DNA of 56,822 nt, from positions 29,118-85,939 of the forward strand of contig NZ_NIJK01000053.1 of assembly GCF_002836975.1 (NCBI RefSeq), in the 5' to 3' direction. Position 1 is the stretch's first letter. Every line of letters starts with the position of its first letter. The notes beneath the pieces are model-generated. The model was not told the origin of the DNA. It saw only the letters and a list, made by a program, of their open reading frames with translations, and made no database searches. Source of the DNA: Shewanella indica. GTDB taxonomy: Bacteria > Pseudomonadota > Gammaproteobacteria > Enterobacterales > Shewanellaceae. Shown here piece after piece: positions 24,243 through 33,522 of the stretch. The translations under genes and the position numbers were made by a program.

Positions 24243-25295
24243 TTGATAAGACTCTTCAGGAAACTGTTTAATCTCAGGGAAAAGGTTGAAGTAGAGCGAC
24301 CGAAAAGCTTCAACGAAGCCCCGCCCAATATCCAGCATGAGCGGAAAACCTTGAGCCGCTCCCGGGAGACAGCCACCGAGAGCGATGAGTTGGTGACCGC
24401 CGTTGATGCTACGGCGCTATTTTACAGTTTACTGTTCTCCGTCAGCAGTCAAAATAGCGGTGGCGTAGCCAATAAACTCGAAAAGCGGGTCATGAGCGAC
24501 ATTGAGCTGGCTCTGGCCTCACCGCAGCAGATTGCCGATTCTGTATTGCAGATCCCTGGCCGAATGCTGGAGCTGGACAGTAAACTCAGCGATCCTGAAT
24601 TTGATAATCAGGATATAGTCGCGCTTATTCAACAAGATCCCGTGTTGAGTGCCGAGGTGATCCGCATCTGTAACTCGGCGGCTTTTCGCCGCAGCGAGCG
24701 GCAGATAACCAGTCTTCAGCAGGCTTTGGTTCAACTGGGCAGCAACAGGTTGAGACGGATAGTGACCACCTGCATGATGAAAGAGATGATAGATATCAAA
24801 CCTATCTACTTTCGCCGCTTTGGGGCCCATTTGTGGCGCCATTCACTGCAGGTGGCTTTCCTGGCCGGAGAATTGGAAACCGAAGAACCTGATACTGCTT
24901 TTATGGTGGGGCTGCTGCACGATGTTGGCAAGATAGCCATCTTCAAACTACTGCTCGATGCCTTTATTCAAGCCGAGCCTGGTGAGCAGCCCAAGTCCTG
25001 GCTGTTCCGTCAGGTGATGACGGCGCGCTCCCTGTCATTGAGTAGCCTGCTGGTGAGTTGTTGGCAGTTGCCCAAGGCATTTGAGACTGTATTGCAACCT
25101 TTGGCCAATGTCGGTGCCAAGCCGGAAAATCGTTTAAGCCAGCTGATTTGGCAAGCCAATCTGCTCAGTGAATGTTCTATGCTGGTGGAAGAGGATAAGT
25201 TGCCTCCGGAATTGCTGGACGCCTTGTTGAAAGAAGCCAATATCAGCCGGGGAATGTTTGAACAATGGCACAAGCAACTGCTTGAAATAAAATGA
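24243..25295 (+). CDS. HDOD domain signalling protein
   Basis: The 350 residues begin at a TTG at 24243, preceded by AGGAA at good spacing. After a basic, low-complexity N-terminal 80 residues, an HDOD domain runs from about 95 to 300: 'LIQQDPVLSAEVIRICNSAAF', 'LQQALVQLGSNRLRRIV', and an HD motif 'LLHDVGKIAIFKLL' with His226-Asp227. HDOD proteins occur in signalling and stress regulation; few have a shown enzymatic activity. The gene stands alone between two terminators. The target is not predictable from sequence. Confidence 0.8.
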   Translation: MIRLFRKLFNLREKVEVERPKSFNEAPPNIQHERKTLSRSRETATESDELVTAVDATALFYSLLFSVSSQNSGGVANKLEKRVMSDIELALASPQQIADSVLQIPGRMLELDSKLSDPEFDNQDIVALIQQDPVLSAEVIRICNSAAFRRSERQITSLQQALVQLGSNRLRRIVTTCMMKEMIDIKPIYFRRFGAHLWRHSLQVAFLAGELETEEPDTAFMVGLLHDVGKIAIFKLLLDAFIQAEPGEQPKSWLFRQVMTARSLSLSSLLVSCWQLPKAFETVLQPLANVGAKPENRLSQLIWQANLLSECSMLVEEDKLPPELLDALLKEANISRGMFEQWHKQLLEIK

Positions 25296-25321
25296 AAAAA
25301 CGCGCTTTCGGCGCGTTTTTT
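25295..25321. terminator. bidirectional terminator between the HDOD gene and glyS
   Basis: AAAAAACGCGC (25295-25305), loop TTTCG, GCGCGTTTTTT (25311-25321). The A-run and T-run on either side let it serve both the HDOD gene (plus) and glyS (minus), which converge here. The stem overlaps the HDOD stop region. Confidence 0.85.
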
Positions 25322-25349
25322 TATCGGTTTGCCATTACAGCAACAGCCA

Positions 25350-27419
25350 TCACTGCAACAGTGATATGTCGGCCACCCGCAGGAACTGATTTCGCAGTTG
25401 ATTCAGCAGTGCCAGACGATTGCGGCGCAGCGCCTCATCGTCGGCCATTACCATCACATCTTCAAAGAAGGTATCTACCGGCTCTTTCAGCGTCGACAGC
25501 AGGGTCAATCCCTGTTGATACTCCCCTTTGGCAAATAAGGGGTCAAGTTGTGGCTGAAGTGAGCTCAGAACTTGATTCAGGGCTTTCTCGGCATCTTCCT
25601 GCAGCAGAGTCATATCGACTTCGCTTGGCAATTCACCTTCAACCTTGGCAAGAATGTTGGAAACCCGCTTGTTGGCAGCGGCCAGAGAGGCTGCCTGCTC
25701 CAGGGTGCGGAAATGGCTGACGGCCTGGATACGGCTGTCAAAGTCGGCCGGACGAGTTGGTCTACGGGCCAGAACCGCCAGAATCACATCGGTACTGATG
25801 CCTTTATCTTGATACCAGGCGCGGAAACGGCCCATCAGGAATTCCAGCACCTCTTCGGCGCAGTTCTGATTGCTGAGGTTGCTGCCGTGGGCCTTGATGG
25901 CGTAGGCAATCAGCTCGACCAGATCCAGTGGCAGTTTGTTCTCAACAATGATCCTCAGTACACCTATGGCCGCGCGGCGCAGGGCAAAGGGGTCGGCAGC
26001 GCCTTTAGGAGCCTGGCCGATACCGAATATTCCGCTCAGGGTATCCAGCTTCTCTGCCAGTGCAACAGCGCAGGATACCGGCGCTGTTGGCACAGTATCA
26101 CCGGAGAACTTGGGCTTGTACTGTTCTTCCAATGCCTGGGCAACCGCTTCGGTTTCCCCTTCGAGGCGCGCGTAATGCATGCCCATGGTGCCTTGAGTGT
26201 CGGTAAATTCCATGACCATATTGGTCATCAAATCGGCCTTGGACAACAGACCGGCACGCTTGGCATCGGCTTGGTTGGCATCGATTTTGGCCGCAATGGC
26301 TTCGGCCACACAGGAGATACGCTCCACTCTGTCTTTAAGGGTGCCCAATTGCTTCTGGAATACCACGGTTTCCAGGCTGGCAATGCGGGACTCGAGTGAT
26401 TGCTTTTTATCTGTGTTAAAGAAGAATTCGGCATCGGCCAGGCGAGGGCGGACAACTTTCTCATTTCCGGCAATGATTTGCGCCGGATCTTTGGACTCAA
26501 TATTGGTCACAAAGATGAAGTTGGGCATCAGTTTATTGTTGCCATCAAATACCGGGAAGTATTTCTGATCGCCTTTCATTGTGTAGACCAGGGCTTCAGC
26601 GGGCACCTGCAAAAACTTCTCTTCAAAAGCCGCTGTCAGTACCACAGGCCATTCAACCAAGGAGGCGACTTCTTCAAGCAGTTCATCGGCGATATCGGCA
26701 CGGCCACCCAACTTGGCAGCGGCTTTTTCTGCGTCTGTCTTGATGATATCTATTCTGGCCTGATAGTCGGCAATCACCTTACCGCGCTCTTTCAAGCTGC
26801 TGAGATAGTTGTCGGCATGATCCAGCTCGAAGCTGGCTTCACCCATAAAGCGGTGACCTCGAATGGTACGCGCTGAATTGATACCCAGCAGCTCACCGGC
26901 TACCAGCTTGTCGCCCAGTAGTATAGTAACTGTGTGCACGGGGCGGATAAATTGAGTCTTGTTGCTGCCCCAGCGCATAGGCTTGGGGATCGGCAGCTTG
27001 TCCAGAGCGTGTTGAGCCATGGACGGGATCAGGCTTTCAGTGGTCACACCTTCAACCTTGGCTCGGTGCAGCAGCCATTCACCCTTGTCTGTCACCAGAC
27101 GCTCGGCTTCGGCAACGCTGATACCATTGCCGCGGGCCCAGCCTTCGGCGGCCTTGGTTGGCTTGCCTTCGGCATCAAAGGCCGAGCTGACCGCTGGGCC
27201 TCTTTTCTCAACCACTTTATCCTGTTGTGCCAGAGCCAGTTGCTCTATGTAGAGCGCCAAGCGGCGCGGAGCGGCATACCAGTGTGCCTTGCTATAGCTG
27301 AGTTCGGCCTTGTCTAGTTCTTCGCAGAAGTTGTTTACAAAAGATTCTGCCAGAGTGCGTAGGGCTTTTGGTGGCAGCTCTTCTGTACCTATCTCTATGA
27401 GTAAGTTGTCAAAATTCAT
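25350..27419 (-). CDS. glyS: glycyl-tRNA synthetase beta subunit
   Basis: The 689 residues begin MNFDNLLIEIGTEELPPKAL, the conserved beta-subunit start. The frame is open 42 bp further upstream, but that extension runs into glyQ and is not used; GAGGT lies just before the chosen ATG at 27419. Conserved stretches include 'RRLALYIEQL', 'KRGPAVSSAFD' and 'GIFGIGQAPKGAADPFALRRAAIG' (cited by span), and an anticodon-binding region at the C-terminus. With GlyQ it makes the alpha2beta2 enzyme that charges tRNA-Gly. It follows glyQ by 10 bp. Confidence 0.97.
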   Translation of the reverse strand: MNFDNLLIEIGTEELPPKALRTLAESFVNNFCEELDKAELSYSKAHWYAAPRRLALYIEQLALAQQDKVVEKRGPAVSSAFDAEGKPTKAAEGWARGNGISVAEAERLVTDKGEWLLHRAKVEGVTTESLIPSMAQHALDKLPIPKPMRWGSNKTQFIRPVHTVTILLGDKLVAGELLGINSARTIRGHRFMGEASFELDHADNYLSSLKERGKVIADYQARIDIIKTDAEKAAAKLGGRADIADELLEEVASLVEWPVVLTAAFEEKFLQVPAEALVYTMKGDQKYFPVFDGNNKLMPNFIFVTNIESKDPAQIIAGNEKVVRPRLADAEFFFNTDKKQSLESRIASLETVVFQKQLGTLKDRVERISCVAEAIAAKIDANQADAKRAGLLSKADLMTNMVMEFTDTQGTMGMHYARLEGETEAVAQALEEQYKPKFSGDTVPTAPVSCAVALAEKLDTLSGIFGIGQAPKGAADPFALRRAAIGVLRIIVENKLPLDLVELIAYAIKAHGSNLSNQNCAEEVLEFLMGRFRAWYQDKGISTDVILAVLARRPTRPADFDSRIQAVSHFRTLEQAASLAAANKRVSNILAKVEGELPSEVDMTLLQEDAEKALNQVLSSLQPQLDPLFAKGEYQQGLTLLSTLKEPVDTFFEDVMVMADDEALRRNRLALLNQLRNQFLRVADISLLQ

Positions 27420-27429
27420 TAGTTCTACC

Positions 27430-28335
27430 TCACTTGCACATTGGGAAGCCCAGGGCTTCACGCGCCTGGTAATAAGCTTCGGCTACCGCCTTGGCCATGG
27501 TGCGCACCCGCAGGATATAGCGCTGACGCTCGGTCACAGAGATGGCGTGACGGGCATCGAGTAGGTTGAAGGCGTGTGAAGCCTTCATAACTTGCTCATA
27601 AGCGGGCAGAGGCAGAGGTTTTTCCAGTGAAAGCAGGTGCTGGCAGGTTTTCTCGCACTGATCGAACAGACCGAACAGGAAGTCGACATCGGCATGTTCA
27701 AAGTTGTAGGTTGACTGCTCCACTTCGTTTTGGTGGAACACGTCACCATAGGTGATCCTTCCCATTGGGCCGTCGGTCCACACCAGATCATAGACGCTGT
27801 CTACGCCTTGAATATACATGGCAAGACGCTCTAGACCATAGGTGATTTCGCCGGTTACCGGGCTACACTCTAGGCCACCAACCTGTTGGAAATAGGTGAA
27901 CTGGCTGACTTCCATACCGTTGAGCCAAACTTCCCAGCCCAGGCCCCAGGCTCCCAGGGTAGGTGATTCCCAGTTGTCTTCAACGAAACGGATATCATGG
28001 ATACTTGGGTCTACACCTAGGGCTTGCAGTGAGCCGAGGTATAGCTCCTGAATATTATCCGGTGAAGGTTTCAATACGACCTGAAACTGATAGTAGTGCT
28101 GAAGACGGTTGGGGTTTTCACCATAGCGGCCGTCGGTAGGGCGGCGCGATGGTTGGACATACGCGCTGCTCATCGGCTCAGGGCCCAATGAACGCAAAAA
28201 GGTTTGTGGATGGAAGGTGCCGGCACCGACCTCCATGTCCAGGGGTTGAACTATGGCGCAACCTTGCTGCGCCCAGTATTCTTGCAGGGTCAAGATAAAA
28301 CCCTGGAATGTCTTCACGTCGTGTTTCGTCGTCAT
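27430..28335 (-). CDS. glyQ: glycyl-tRNA synthetase alpha subunit
   Basis: The 301 residues have class II synthetase motifs typical of GlyQ: 'FQGFILTLQEYWAQQGCA', 'GAGTFHPQTFLRSLGPEP', 'AYVQPSRRPTDGRYGENPNR' and 'WLNGMEVSQFTYFQQVGG'. It catalyses glycine activation and tRNA charging together with GlyS. It is the first gene of the glyQS operon and is divergent from tag, with about 110 bp between. Confidence 0.98.
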   Translation of the reverse strand: MTTKHDVKTFQGFILTLQEYWAQQGCAIVQPLDMEVGAGTFHPQTFLRSLGPEPMSSAYVQPSRRPTDGRYGENPNRLQHYYQFQVVLKPSPDNIQELYLGSLQALGVDPSIHDIRFVEDNWESPTLGAWGLGWEVWLNGMEVSQFTYFQQVGGLECSPVTGEITYGLERLAMYIQGVDSVYDLVWTDGPMGRITYGDVFHQNEVEQSTYNFEHADVDFLFGLFDQCEKTCQHLLSLEKPLPLPAYEQVMKASHAFNLLDARHAISVTERQRYILRVRTMAKAVAEAYYQAREALGFPMCK

Positions 28336-28444
28336 ATCTACTGCTGTCAGCTATTAATAGAAAATGGTTTCGATTATACCTTGTCGATATAGGCTTATGT
28401 AGGTTATTTTTTATCGGATTTAGCGATTTAAGGGATTTTGAGTA

Positions 28445-29008
28445 ATGGATATAGTTCGTTGTGGCTGGGTGACTGATGATCCACTCTATCAGGAATATCA
28501 CGACAAGGTGTGGGGAAGGCCGGTTTACGATGCCAAGGAACTGTTTGCCAAGCTCTGTCTCGATGGTCAGCAGGCGGGACTGTCTTGGCTGACCATACTC
28601 AAAAAGCAGGCTAACTATGAACGCGCCTTTGCCGGGTTTGATCCCCAAGTCATTGCCGGGTTCGACCAAGCCAAAATAGAGGAATTGCTGCAAGACCCAG
28701 GGATAGTGCGCAACAGAGCCAAGGTGAATTCCATAGTTCGAAACGCCAAGGCATATCTGGCATTTGTGGAACAAGGTAATGATTTTTCAGAATTTCTTTG
28801 GGGTTTTGTCGGCGGGGTACCCAAAGTGAATCGCTTTGAAACCCTGACTCAGGTTCCGGCTCAAACACCCGAGTCGGAGGCGATGTCCAAGGCGCTGAAA
28901 AAACTGGGGTTTAACTTCTGTGGCCCGACGATTTGCTATGCCTTTATGCAGGCTGTTGGCATGGTCAACGATCATTTGTTGGATTGCTGTTGTTATCCCC
29001 ATGATTAA
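28445..29008 (+). CDS. tag: DNA-3-methyladenine glycosylase I
   Basis: This 187-residue protein removes 3-methyladenine from alkylated DNA. It has the Tag zinc-binding pattern: Cys6 in 'RCGWVTDDPLYQEYHDKVWG' (with His19) and 'NDHLLDCCCYPHD' at the C-terminus. 'GQQAGLSWLTILKK' is the family helix-hairpin-helix-like core. The last 8 bp overlap the next gene. Confidence 0.95.
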   Translation: MDIVRCGWVTDDPLYQEYHDKVWGRPVYDAKELFAKLCLDGQQAGLSWLTILKKQANYERAFAGFDPQVIAGFDQAKIEELLQDPGIVRNRAKVNSIVRNAKAYLAFVEQGNDFSEFLWGFVGGVPKVNRFETLTQVPAQTPESEAMSKALKKLGFNFCGPTICYAFMQAVGMVNDHLLDCCCYPHD

Positions 29009-29357
29009 GTTTTCCCGGCGTCGCCGTTTTTTGTTGGCGCTGTTCGATTCGGGTCCAGGGCCCGGGCCCTTTGCGACGATAATCTATCTACCGTTGTGCA
29101 TGCTATTCTGGATGTTTATCGCATTTGTTTTTGGTCGATTATTGGCGCTTAGTGATGGCGTAAGTGTGTTTATTGGGGCGCTATTTGCATTGCCAACTCT
29201 GGTGCTGGTGAACTTGTGGGCCGTACGGGTGGGCGATACTTTACGGCGACTCAGCTTTGGCAAACAAGCCATCATGCCGACACTCATCCGTTTCCTGTTG
29301 CCGGCGCTTGTTAGCTATCTACTGTTAGCTTTGGTACTGCTACTGCTTATAAAATAA
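29001..29357 (+). CDS. small multi-pass membrane protein
   Basis: The 118 residues begin MIKFSRRRRF at the ATG at 29001, which overlaps the tag stop by 8 bp and suggests translational coupling. Three hydrophobic segments are visible: 'FATIIYLPLCMLFWMFIAFVFG', 'VSVFIGALFALPTLVLVNLW' and a very hydrophobic C-terminal 'LVSYLLLALVLLLLIK'. It resembles no named family that I recognise. A parS site begins 6 bp after its stop. Confidence 0.65.
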   Translation: MIKFSRRRRFLLALFDSGPGPGPFATIIYLPLCMLFWMFIAFVFGRLLALSDGVSVFIGALFALPTLVLVNLWAVRVGDTLRRLSFGKQAIMPTLIRFLLPALVSYLLLALVLLLLIK

Positions 29358-29362
29358 AAGGA

Positions 29363-29378
29363 TGTTCCACGTGGAACA
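29363..29378. promoter_or_regulatory. parS site 1 (ParB-binding palindrome)
   Basis: TGTTCCACGTGGAACA is a perfect 16-bp palindrome. It is identical to a known parS version in Pseudomonas and differs from the B. subtilis type by one symmetrical base pair. It lies between two convergent genes. Confidence 0.9.
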
Positions 29379-29410
29379 TCCTTCCGTATTTACGTCGTGT
29401 TTAATCTTTT

Positions 29411-32400
29411 TTAAATATCTTCAAAGAAGAAGGGCTGGCGCTGCTTCTTATCACCATTGAGTTGATTCATGGTTTCGGCATCATAGAGTTTGCCATTGAC
29501 CATAGTATGAGTGACCCTGTCTGTGACCCTAATGTCCTCTAGTGGGTTACCGTCGATAACAATAAGGTCGGCTAATTTGCCTGGCTTAATTGAACCAAGC
29601 TGATGGTCCATAGCGAAGGTCTTGGCGGGATAAAGCGTTGCCGTCTTCAGCACTTCCATATTGCTCATACCGCCCTGGGCAAACATCCACATCTCCCAAT
29701 GAGCTGCCAAGCCTTCACGCTGACCATGGGCACCAATGTTGGGATGGATCCCCAATTGATTCACCTCATTGGCGACTCTGGCTACATTGAAATGGTTGTA
29801 ATGTTCATCCGGTGCGGTAGGCCTTCTCATGGAACGAGCCCGCAACAGATCGGCAGGAACATATTTTGACAATCGTGGATGAGCCCAGACATCTGTCTTA
29901 TCGTACCAATAGTTTTCACCCGAAATGCCGCCATAGGCCACCACCAGAGTGGGGGTGTAACCTACTTGGGTTTGGCTCCAGAATTGCTTAATATCGTCGT
30001 AGATTGCTGCGGCCGGCAGGGAATGTTCCACTGTGGTGTGGCCATCGGCAATCATGGTGAGATTATGCTGCAGCAGGCTTCCTCCCTCAGGAACCACCAT
30101 CATCTCCAGTTCTCTGGCTGCGGCTATGACTTGTTGACGCTGATTGCGTCTGGGTTGGTTATAGCTCTTGACGCTGAAAGCGCCGACTTTTTTAAGTCGT
30201 TCGAGGTGGAATTTGGCATCACCCAATGAGTCTATGTGGCTGGTGTAGCCAGGTAAGTTGGCACCATAGAGTATGGTGCCGGTAGAGAATATCCTCGGAC
30301 CAACAATCTTTCCGGCTTTTTGTTGCTCGCTGGCAGCAAAAATTTCGGTAGTGTCATTGGAGGGATCATGGATGCTGGTAACCCCCAAGGCCAAGCCGGC
30401 ATATAACTGCCAGTTCTGCTGGGGTATGATTTCGCTTTCACCTTGAGCGCCATGGGCATGGGCATCAAACAGACCCGGCATCAGTGTCTTACCTGAGATA
30501 TCCACTAGCATAGCATCATCTGGAATAGCCATGCCGGCTTCACCCACGGCTTGGATATGGTTATCTTTCACCAACACCACACCCTTATCTATGACCCTAT
30601 CATTCTCCATTGTGATGATCTTTCCGCCGACGAAAGCGATTGTTCCACGTGGAACATCCATCTCTGTCTGGAAACCAATCTCAGTAACTTGGACCTTGTT
30701 CTTAGCATTCTTCTCTCGATAGTCGTTATCCAGGCTCACTTGATAGAGCTCTGGGCCAAGGGTCCAATAGAGTTGATCGCTGTTGGCGCCCCAACTAATA
30801 CTCTCACCGGCGCGGGTACTGAGCTGTGTTACCGGTAAATTAGTCGCCTTAGGCCCGATATCAACGGTTTCACCATGCTTGGCGAATGGGGTGACCCAAA
30901 CCCGGAAACGTTCCGCAAACGCGAGCTGTTTACCATCGGGGGATACTCTGAATTCTGTGGCGTGTTTGCTGGTGTAGTGTACCCGCTTATCGAAACCACT
31001 AAGTGATATCGAGGCTAGCTGCGGCGTTTCACCACTCTCCATAAAGTAGACTCTGTCATTATCGGCACCAAACTGTGGCTGGAAGCCCTGAGCTGAGAGT
31101 TTCTTTAGTTCTTTACCATTGCTGTCAACCAAGTAGAGCCCGGGATCCTGACTCCAGGTTTTGGGGGTAATATAGCCACCGGCAATTTTACGAAACACCA
31201 CCTGTTTGCCATCGGGAGAGAAGGTGGGCTCGATATATTTCCCTGGCTCTTGGGTAAGTGTTGTGGTTTTTCCTCCTCGGGCACTGATGGTTCTAACGCT
31301 GCCTTGTTGCTGATCATTCCATGTGGTAAACACCACTCGCTTACCGTCACGGGACCATTGAGGGAATAACTCTTTCAACTGTTCATCCAAACGGGTCAGG
31401 CGTTTCGGTTTGCCGTCCGGCAGCTGTTTTATCCAGATTTTTCCCAGAGCTTCGTAGATGACTTTGGTTCCATCTGGCGACACCTGAGCCATGCGCAGCA
31501 TTTTGACATCCAGTTGCTGCTGATCTATATCCTGCTTAAAGCGCACCGCCGGTTGCACAGCAAGCTCTGTGGTGACATTGAATGGGATCTCTGCCGTTTG
31601 CTTGGATGCCAGTTCGAGTTTGTGGATTTTGCCTTTTGCCCAGAAATAGATCTCTGCACTATCTGGACTCCAGGCCATAGTGGGATAAACACCGTGTATC
31701 GCCCAGGTTTCCTGCATGTCTCTGTCAAGGTCGCCATAGAGCTTTTGCTCTTTACCGGAAGTCAGATCCAACAAGTATAAGGTTGACTGAAAACCGTCGC
31801 GTTTGATGTAGGCCAACTGTTTACCATCCGGGCTCGGGGTCGGCCTGATGGCGCCACCAGTGCCCTCGACAAGCACTTCGATATTCCCGGTTTGGGTATC
31901 GTAGCGTTTTATCTTGTATATGCCTTTGACCGAGTCTTTGGAGTAGTGGAAGGTTTTACCCGGGGTGGCATCTTGGCTGAAATAGATATATCGGCCGTCA
32001 GGGGAATAGGCGGGTTCACCCAGGTCTTTCTGATCATTTGGCCGCTCGGTGAGTTTAACTCCTTCGCCACCGGCAATATGATAAAGCCAGACTTCACCGG
32101 CACCTAGACTGCGGCTGGCTGTGAAGTGCTTTCGCGCCACCAGATATTGGGAGTCTGGGCTCCAGGCCGGGCTGTTGAGCAGGCGGAATGTTTCATTGGT
32201 TACCGGACGCGGATTACTGCCGTCAGCATTCATTACCCAGATGTTGTCGCCGCCATCTTGATCCGACGTAAAGGCAATGTATTTGCCATCAGGGCTGTAG
32301 ACGGGTTGCATCTGCCAGGCTATGCCTTGTGCCAGAGGTTTGGCTTCGCCGCCCTGAGCGGGAATTCTGTAGATGTCACCCAGCAGATCAAAAACCAGAT

Positions 32401-32587
32401 ATTTGCCATCCGGGCTCAGGCTCAGATTCATCCAGGTACCTTCAGATACCTGAATTTTGGCTTGTTCAAGAGGAGCATTCAGCGGGGCATTGACGTCCCA
32501 CTTGGGGGCTTGATCGTCACTGAATGCCGAAGCTGAAAAGAGCAATGAAACAGCTGTGTACAGAGGGGTTAGTTTAGGTCTCAACAT
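29411..32587 (-). CDS. amidohydrolase with N-terminal TolB-like beta-propeller
   Basis: The 1058 residues have a signal peptide (about 1-23). The first two thirds consist of PD40/WD40-like propeller blades, seen as repeated 'SPDGKYLVF', 'SPDGKYIAFTSD', 'SPDGRYIYFS', 'SPDGKQVVF' and 'SPDGKQLAFAE'. From about 670 an amidohydrolase domain follows, with the metal-site motif 'MPGLFDAHAHG' near 720, 'VEHSLPAAA' and the C-terminal 'GSIKPGKLADLIVIDGNPLEDI'. Such periplasmic Tol-propeller/hydrolase fusions probably hydrolyse peptides or amides; the substrate is unknown. A perfect parS lies inside the gene, encoding part of 'DVPRGTI'. It seems to be transcribed alone. Confidence 0.88.
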   Translation of the reverse strand: MLRPKLTPLYTAVSLLFSASAFSDDQAPKWDVNAPLNAPLEQAKIQVSEGTWMNLSLSPDGKYLVFDLLGDIYRIPAQGGEAKPLAQGIAWQMQPVYSPDGKYIAFTSDQDGGDNIWVMNADGSNPRPVTNETFRLLNSPAWSPDSQYLVARKHFTASRSLGAGEVWLYHIAGGEGVKLTERPNDQKDLGEPAYSPDGRYIYFSQDATPGKTFHYSKDSVKGIYKIKRYDTQTGNIEVLVEGTGGAIRPTPSPDGKQLAYIKRDGFQSTLYLLDLTSGKEQKLYGDLDRDMQETWAIHGVYPTMAWSPDSAEIYFWAKGKIHKLELASKQTAEIPFNVTTELAVQPAVRFKQDIDQQQLDVKMLRMAQVSPDGTKVIYEALGKIWIKQLPDGKPKRLTRLDEQLKELFPQWSRDGKRVVFTTWNDQQQGSVRTISARGGKTTTLTQEPGKYIEPTFSPDGKQVVFRKIAGGYITPKTWSQDPGLYLVDSNGKELKKLSAQGFQPQFGADNDRVYFMESGETPQLASISLSGFDKRVHYTSKHATEFRVSPDGKQLAFAERFRVWVTPFAKHGETVDIGPKATNLPVTQLSTRAGESISWGANSDQLYWTLGPELYQVSLDNDYREKNAKNKVQVTEIGFQTEMDVPRGTIAFVGGKIITMENDRVIDKGVVLVKDNHIQAVGEAGMAIPDDAMLVDISGKTLMPGLFDAHAHGAQGESEIIPQQNWQLYAGLALGVTSIHDPSNDTTEIFAASEQQKAGKIVGPRIFSTGTILYGANLPGYTSHIDSLGDAKFHLERLKKVGAFSVKSYNQPRRNQRQQVIAAARELEMMVVPEGGSLLQHNLTMIADGHTTVEHSLPAAAIYDDIKQFWSQTQVGYTPTLVVAYGGISGENYWYDKTDVWAHPRLSKYVPADLLRARSMRRPTAPDEHYNHFNVARVANEVNQLGIHPNIGAHGQREGLAAHWEMWMFAQGGMSNMEVLKTATLYPAKTFAMDHQLGSIKPGKLADLIVIDGNPLEDIRVTDRVTHTMVNGKLYDAETMNQLNGDKKQRQPFFFEDI
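30641..30656. promoter_or_regulatory. parS site 2, inside the amidohydrolase gene
   Basis: TGTTCCACGTGGAACA, identical to sites 1 and 3. On the minus strand it is read in frame as part of the codons for D-V-P-R-G-T. The perfect 16-bp match within coding sequence indicates selection for ParB binding as well as for protein. Confidence 0.88.
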
Positions 32588-32687
32588 GACAGCGGCCTTA
32601 TTTTAGTTATCGGTTACCGACTGTCTGTTATCTCACAAATTTATTAACAGTAAAACCTCAATACTGTATCAATTGGTTTTCTGTTTT

Positions 32688-33158
32688 TTATAAGTCTAAG
32701 TTGCGATTTGGCCAACTATCGAGTATCTGGACCGGGTCCTGAGGTCTGATTTTTCCCGGATTGATCACTTTGGCGGTACAGCCACCACGCCAACCAGGCA
32801 TTAATGCTGCTTCCAACCCTGGGTGTGCTCGCTCCATTTTGCCGCAAGGGTCTGTTTCTCCGGTAAGTTCAAGCACCAGATGCTCACCAATCTTCAGGTA
32901 TTTCCCCACCAACTCAGGTGCAAACTCCAGACCATCCAGCAGCAAGTTGGCTCTGCGGCTCGTCCAGGGAATCTCTGTCTGCAATTGAGCACAGGCTTGT
33001 TGCCACTGCTGTTGGGACAACAGTGTCACCTGACGCTTTCCCGGTTTGCCGAAAACGTCGCCCTCTACACCTTGAGCCAAACTGACTTCGGCATAAGGTA
33101 ATAAATCCATTGGGGCGTTTCTTTGCTTTTTATGGGCGATAGCGAGCAGGGTAATCAT
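32688..33158 (-). CDS. MOSC domain protein
   Basis: This 156-residue protein has the MOSC (molybdenum cofactor sulfurase C-terminal) fold pattern: 'GVEGDVFGKPGKRQVTLLS', 'RRANLLLDGLEF', 'LELTGETDPCGKME' with the conserved Cys105, and 'GWRGGCTAKVINPG'. Members bind pyranopterin molybdenum cofactor or take part in sulfur transfer or detoxification. It lies 23 bp after tusA on the same strand, so a sulfur-handling role fits, but the substrate is unknown. Confidence 0.85.
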   Translation of the reverse strand: MITLLAIAHKKQRNAPMDLLPYAEVSLAQGVEGDVFGKPGKRQVTLLSQQQWQQACAQLQTEIPWTSRRANLLLDGLEFAPELVGKYLKIGEHLVLELTGETDPCGKMERAHPGLEAALMPGWRGGCTAKVINPGKIRPQDPVQILDSWPNRNLDL

Positions 33159-33181
33159 TAGGTTCCTTCCTGGTAAGTGGG

Positions 33182-33427
33182 TTAGAGACCTTTCTTAATC
33201 AAATATTGATAAGGTAGGTTATCCGTTTGGCTGGCCACCAAGGTGTGGTCCATAAACTGGCAAAAGCTGGGAATATCTCTGGTGGTAGCCGGATCATCGG
33301 CGATAATGAGCAGAGTTTCTCCCTCGGCCATATAACGGACTTTCTTGCGAACCATCATGACAGGCTCCGGACACCTCAAACCTAAAGCATCCAGTTGATG
33401 TTGGGCACTGGCAAAAACCTGACTCAT
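33182..33427 (-). CDS. tusA: sulfur carrier protein TusA
   Basis: This 81-residue protein has the TusA/SirA signature 'LDALGLRCPEPVMMVRKKV' with the sulfur-carrying Cys19. TusA takes sulfur from IscS and passes it to TusBCD for 2-thiouridine in tRNA. It starts the two-gene unit with the MOSC gene. Its upstream region carries parS site 3. Confidence 0.95.
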   Translation of the reverse strand: MSQVFASAQHQLDALGLRCPEPVMMVRKKVRYMAEGETLLIIADDPATTRDIPSFCQFMDHTLVASQTDNLPYQYLIKKGL

Positions 33428-33522
33428 ATAACCTCTTACAACGAGAACAACAGAAGTGGCTAATATTACTCCAAGGCAGCGGTCAAACCAAGTTGATAGC
33501 TATTTTTTGTGCTCTATCGCAT

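Noticed and set aside
25292..25720. 142-codon plus-strand frame after the HDOD gene
   Set aside because: It starts in the terminator and runs antisense to the end of glyS; composition is shadow-like.
25572..26399. 275-codon plus-strand frame inside glyS
   Set aside because: Antisense to a highly conserved gene, with no ribosome-binding site and no family resemblance.
28445..28774. tRNA or small RNA gene near glyQ
   Set aside because: No cloverleaf-like arms or terminator could be found in or near the glyQ-tag gap.
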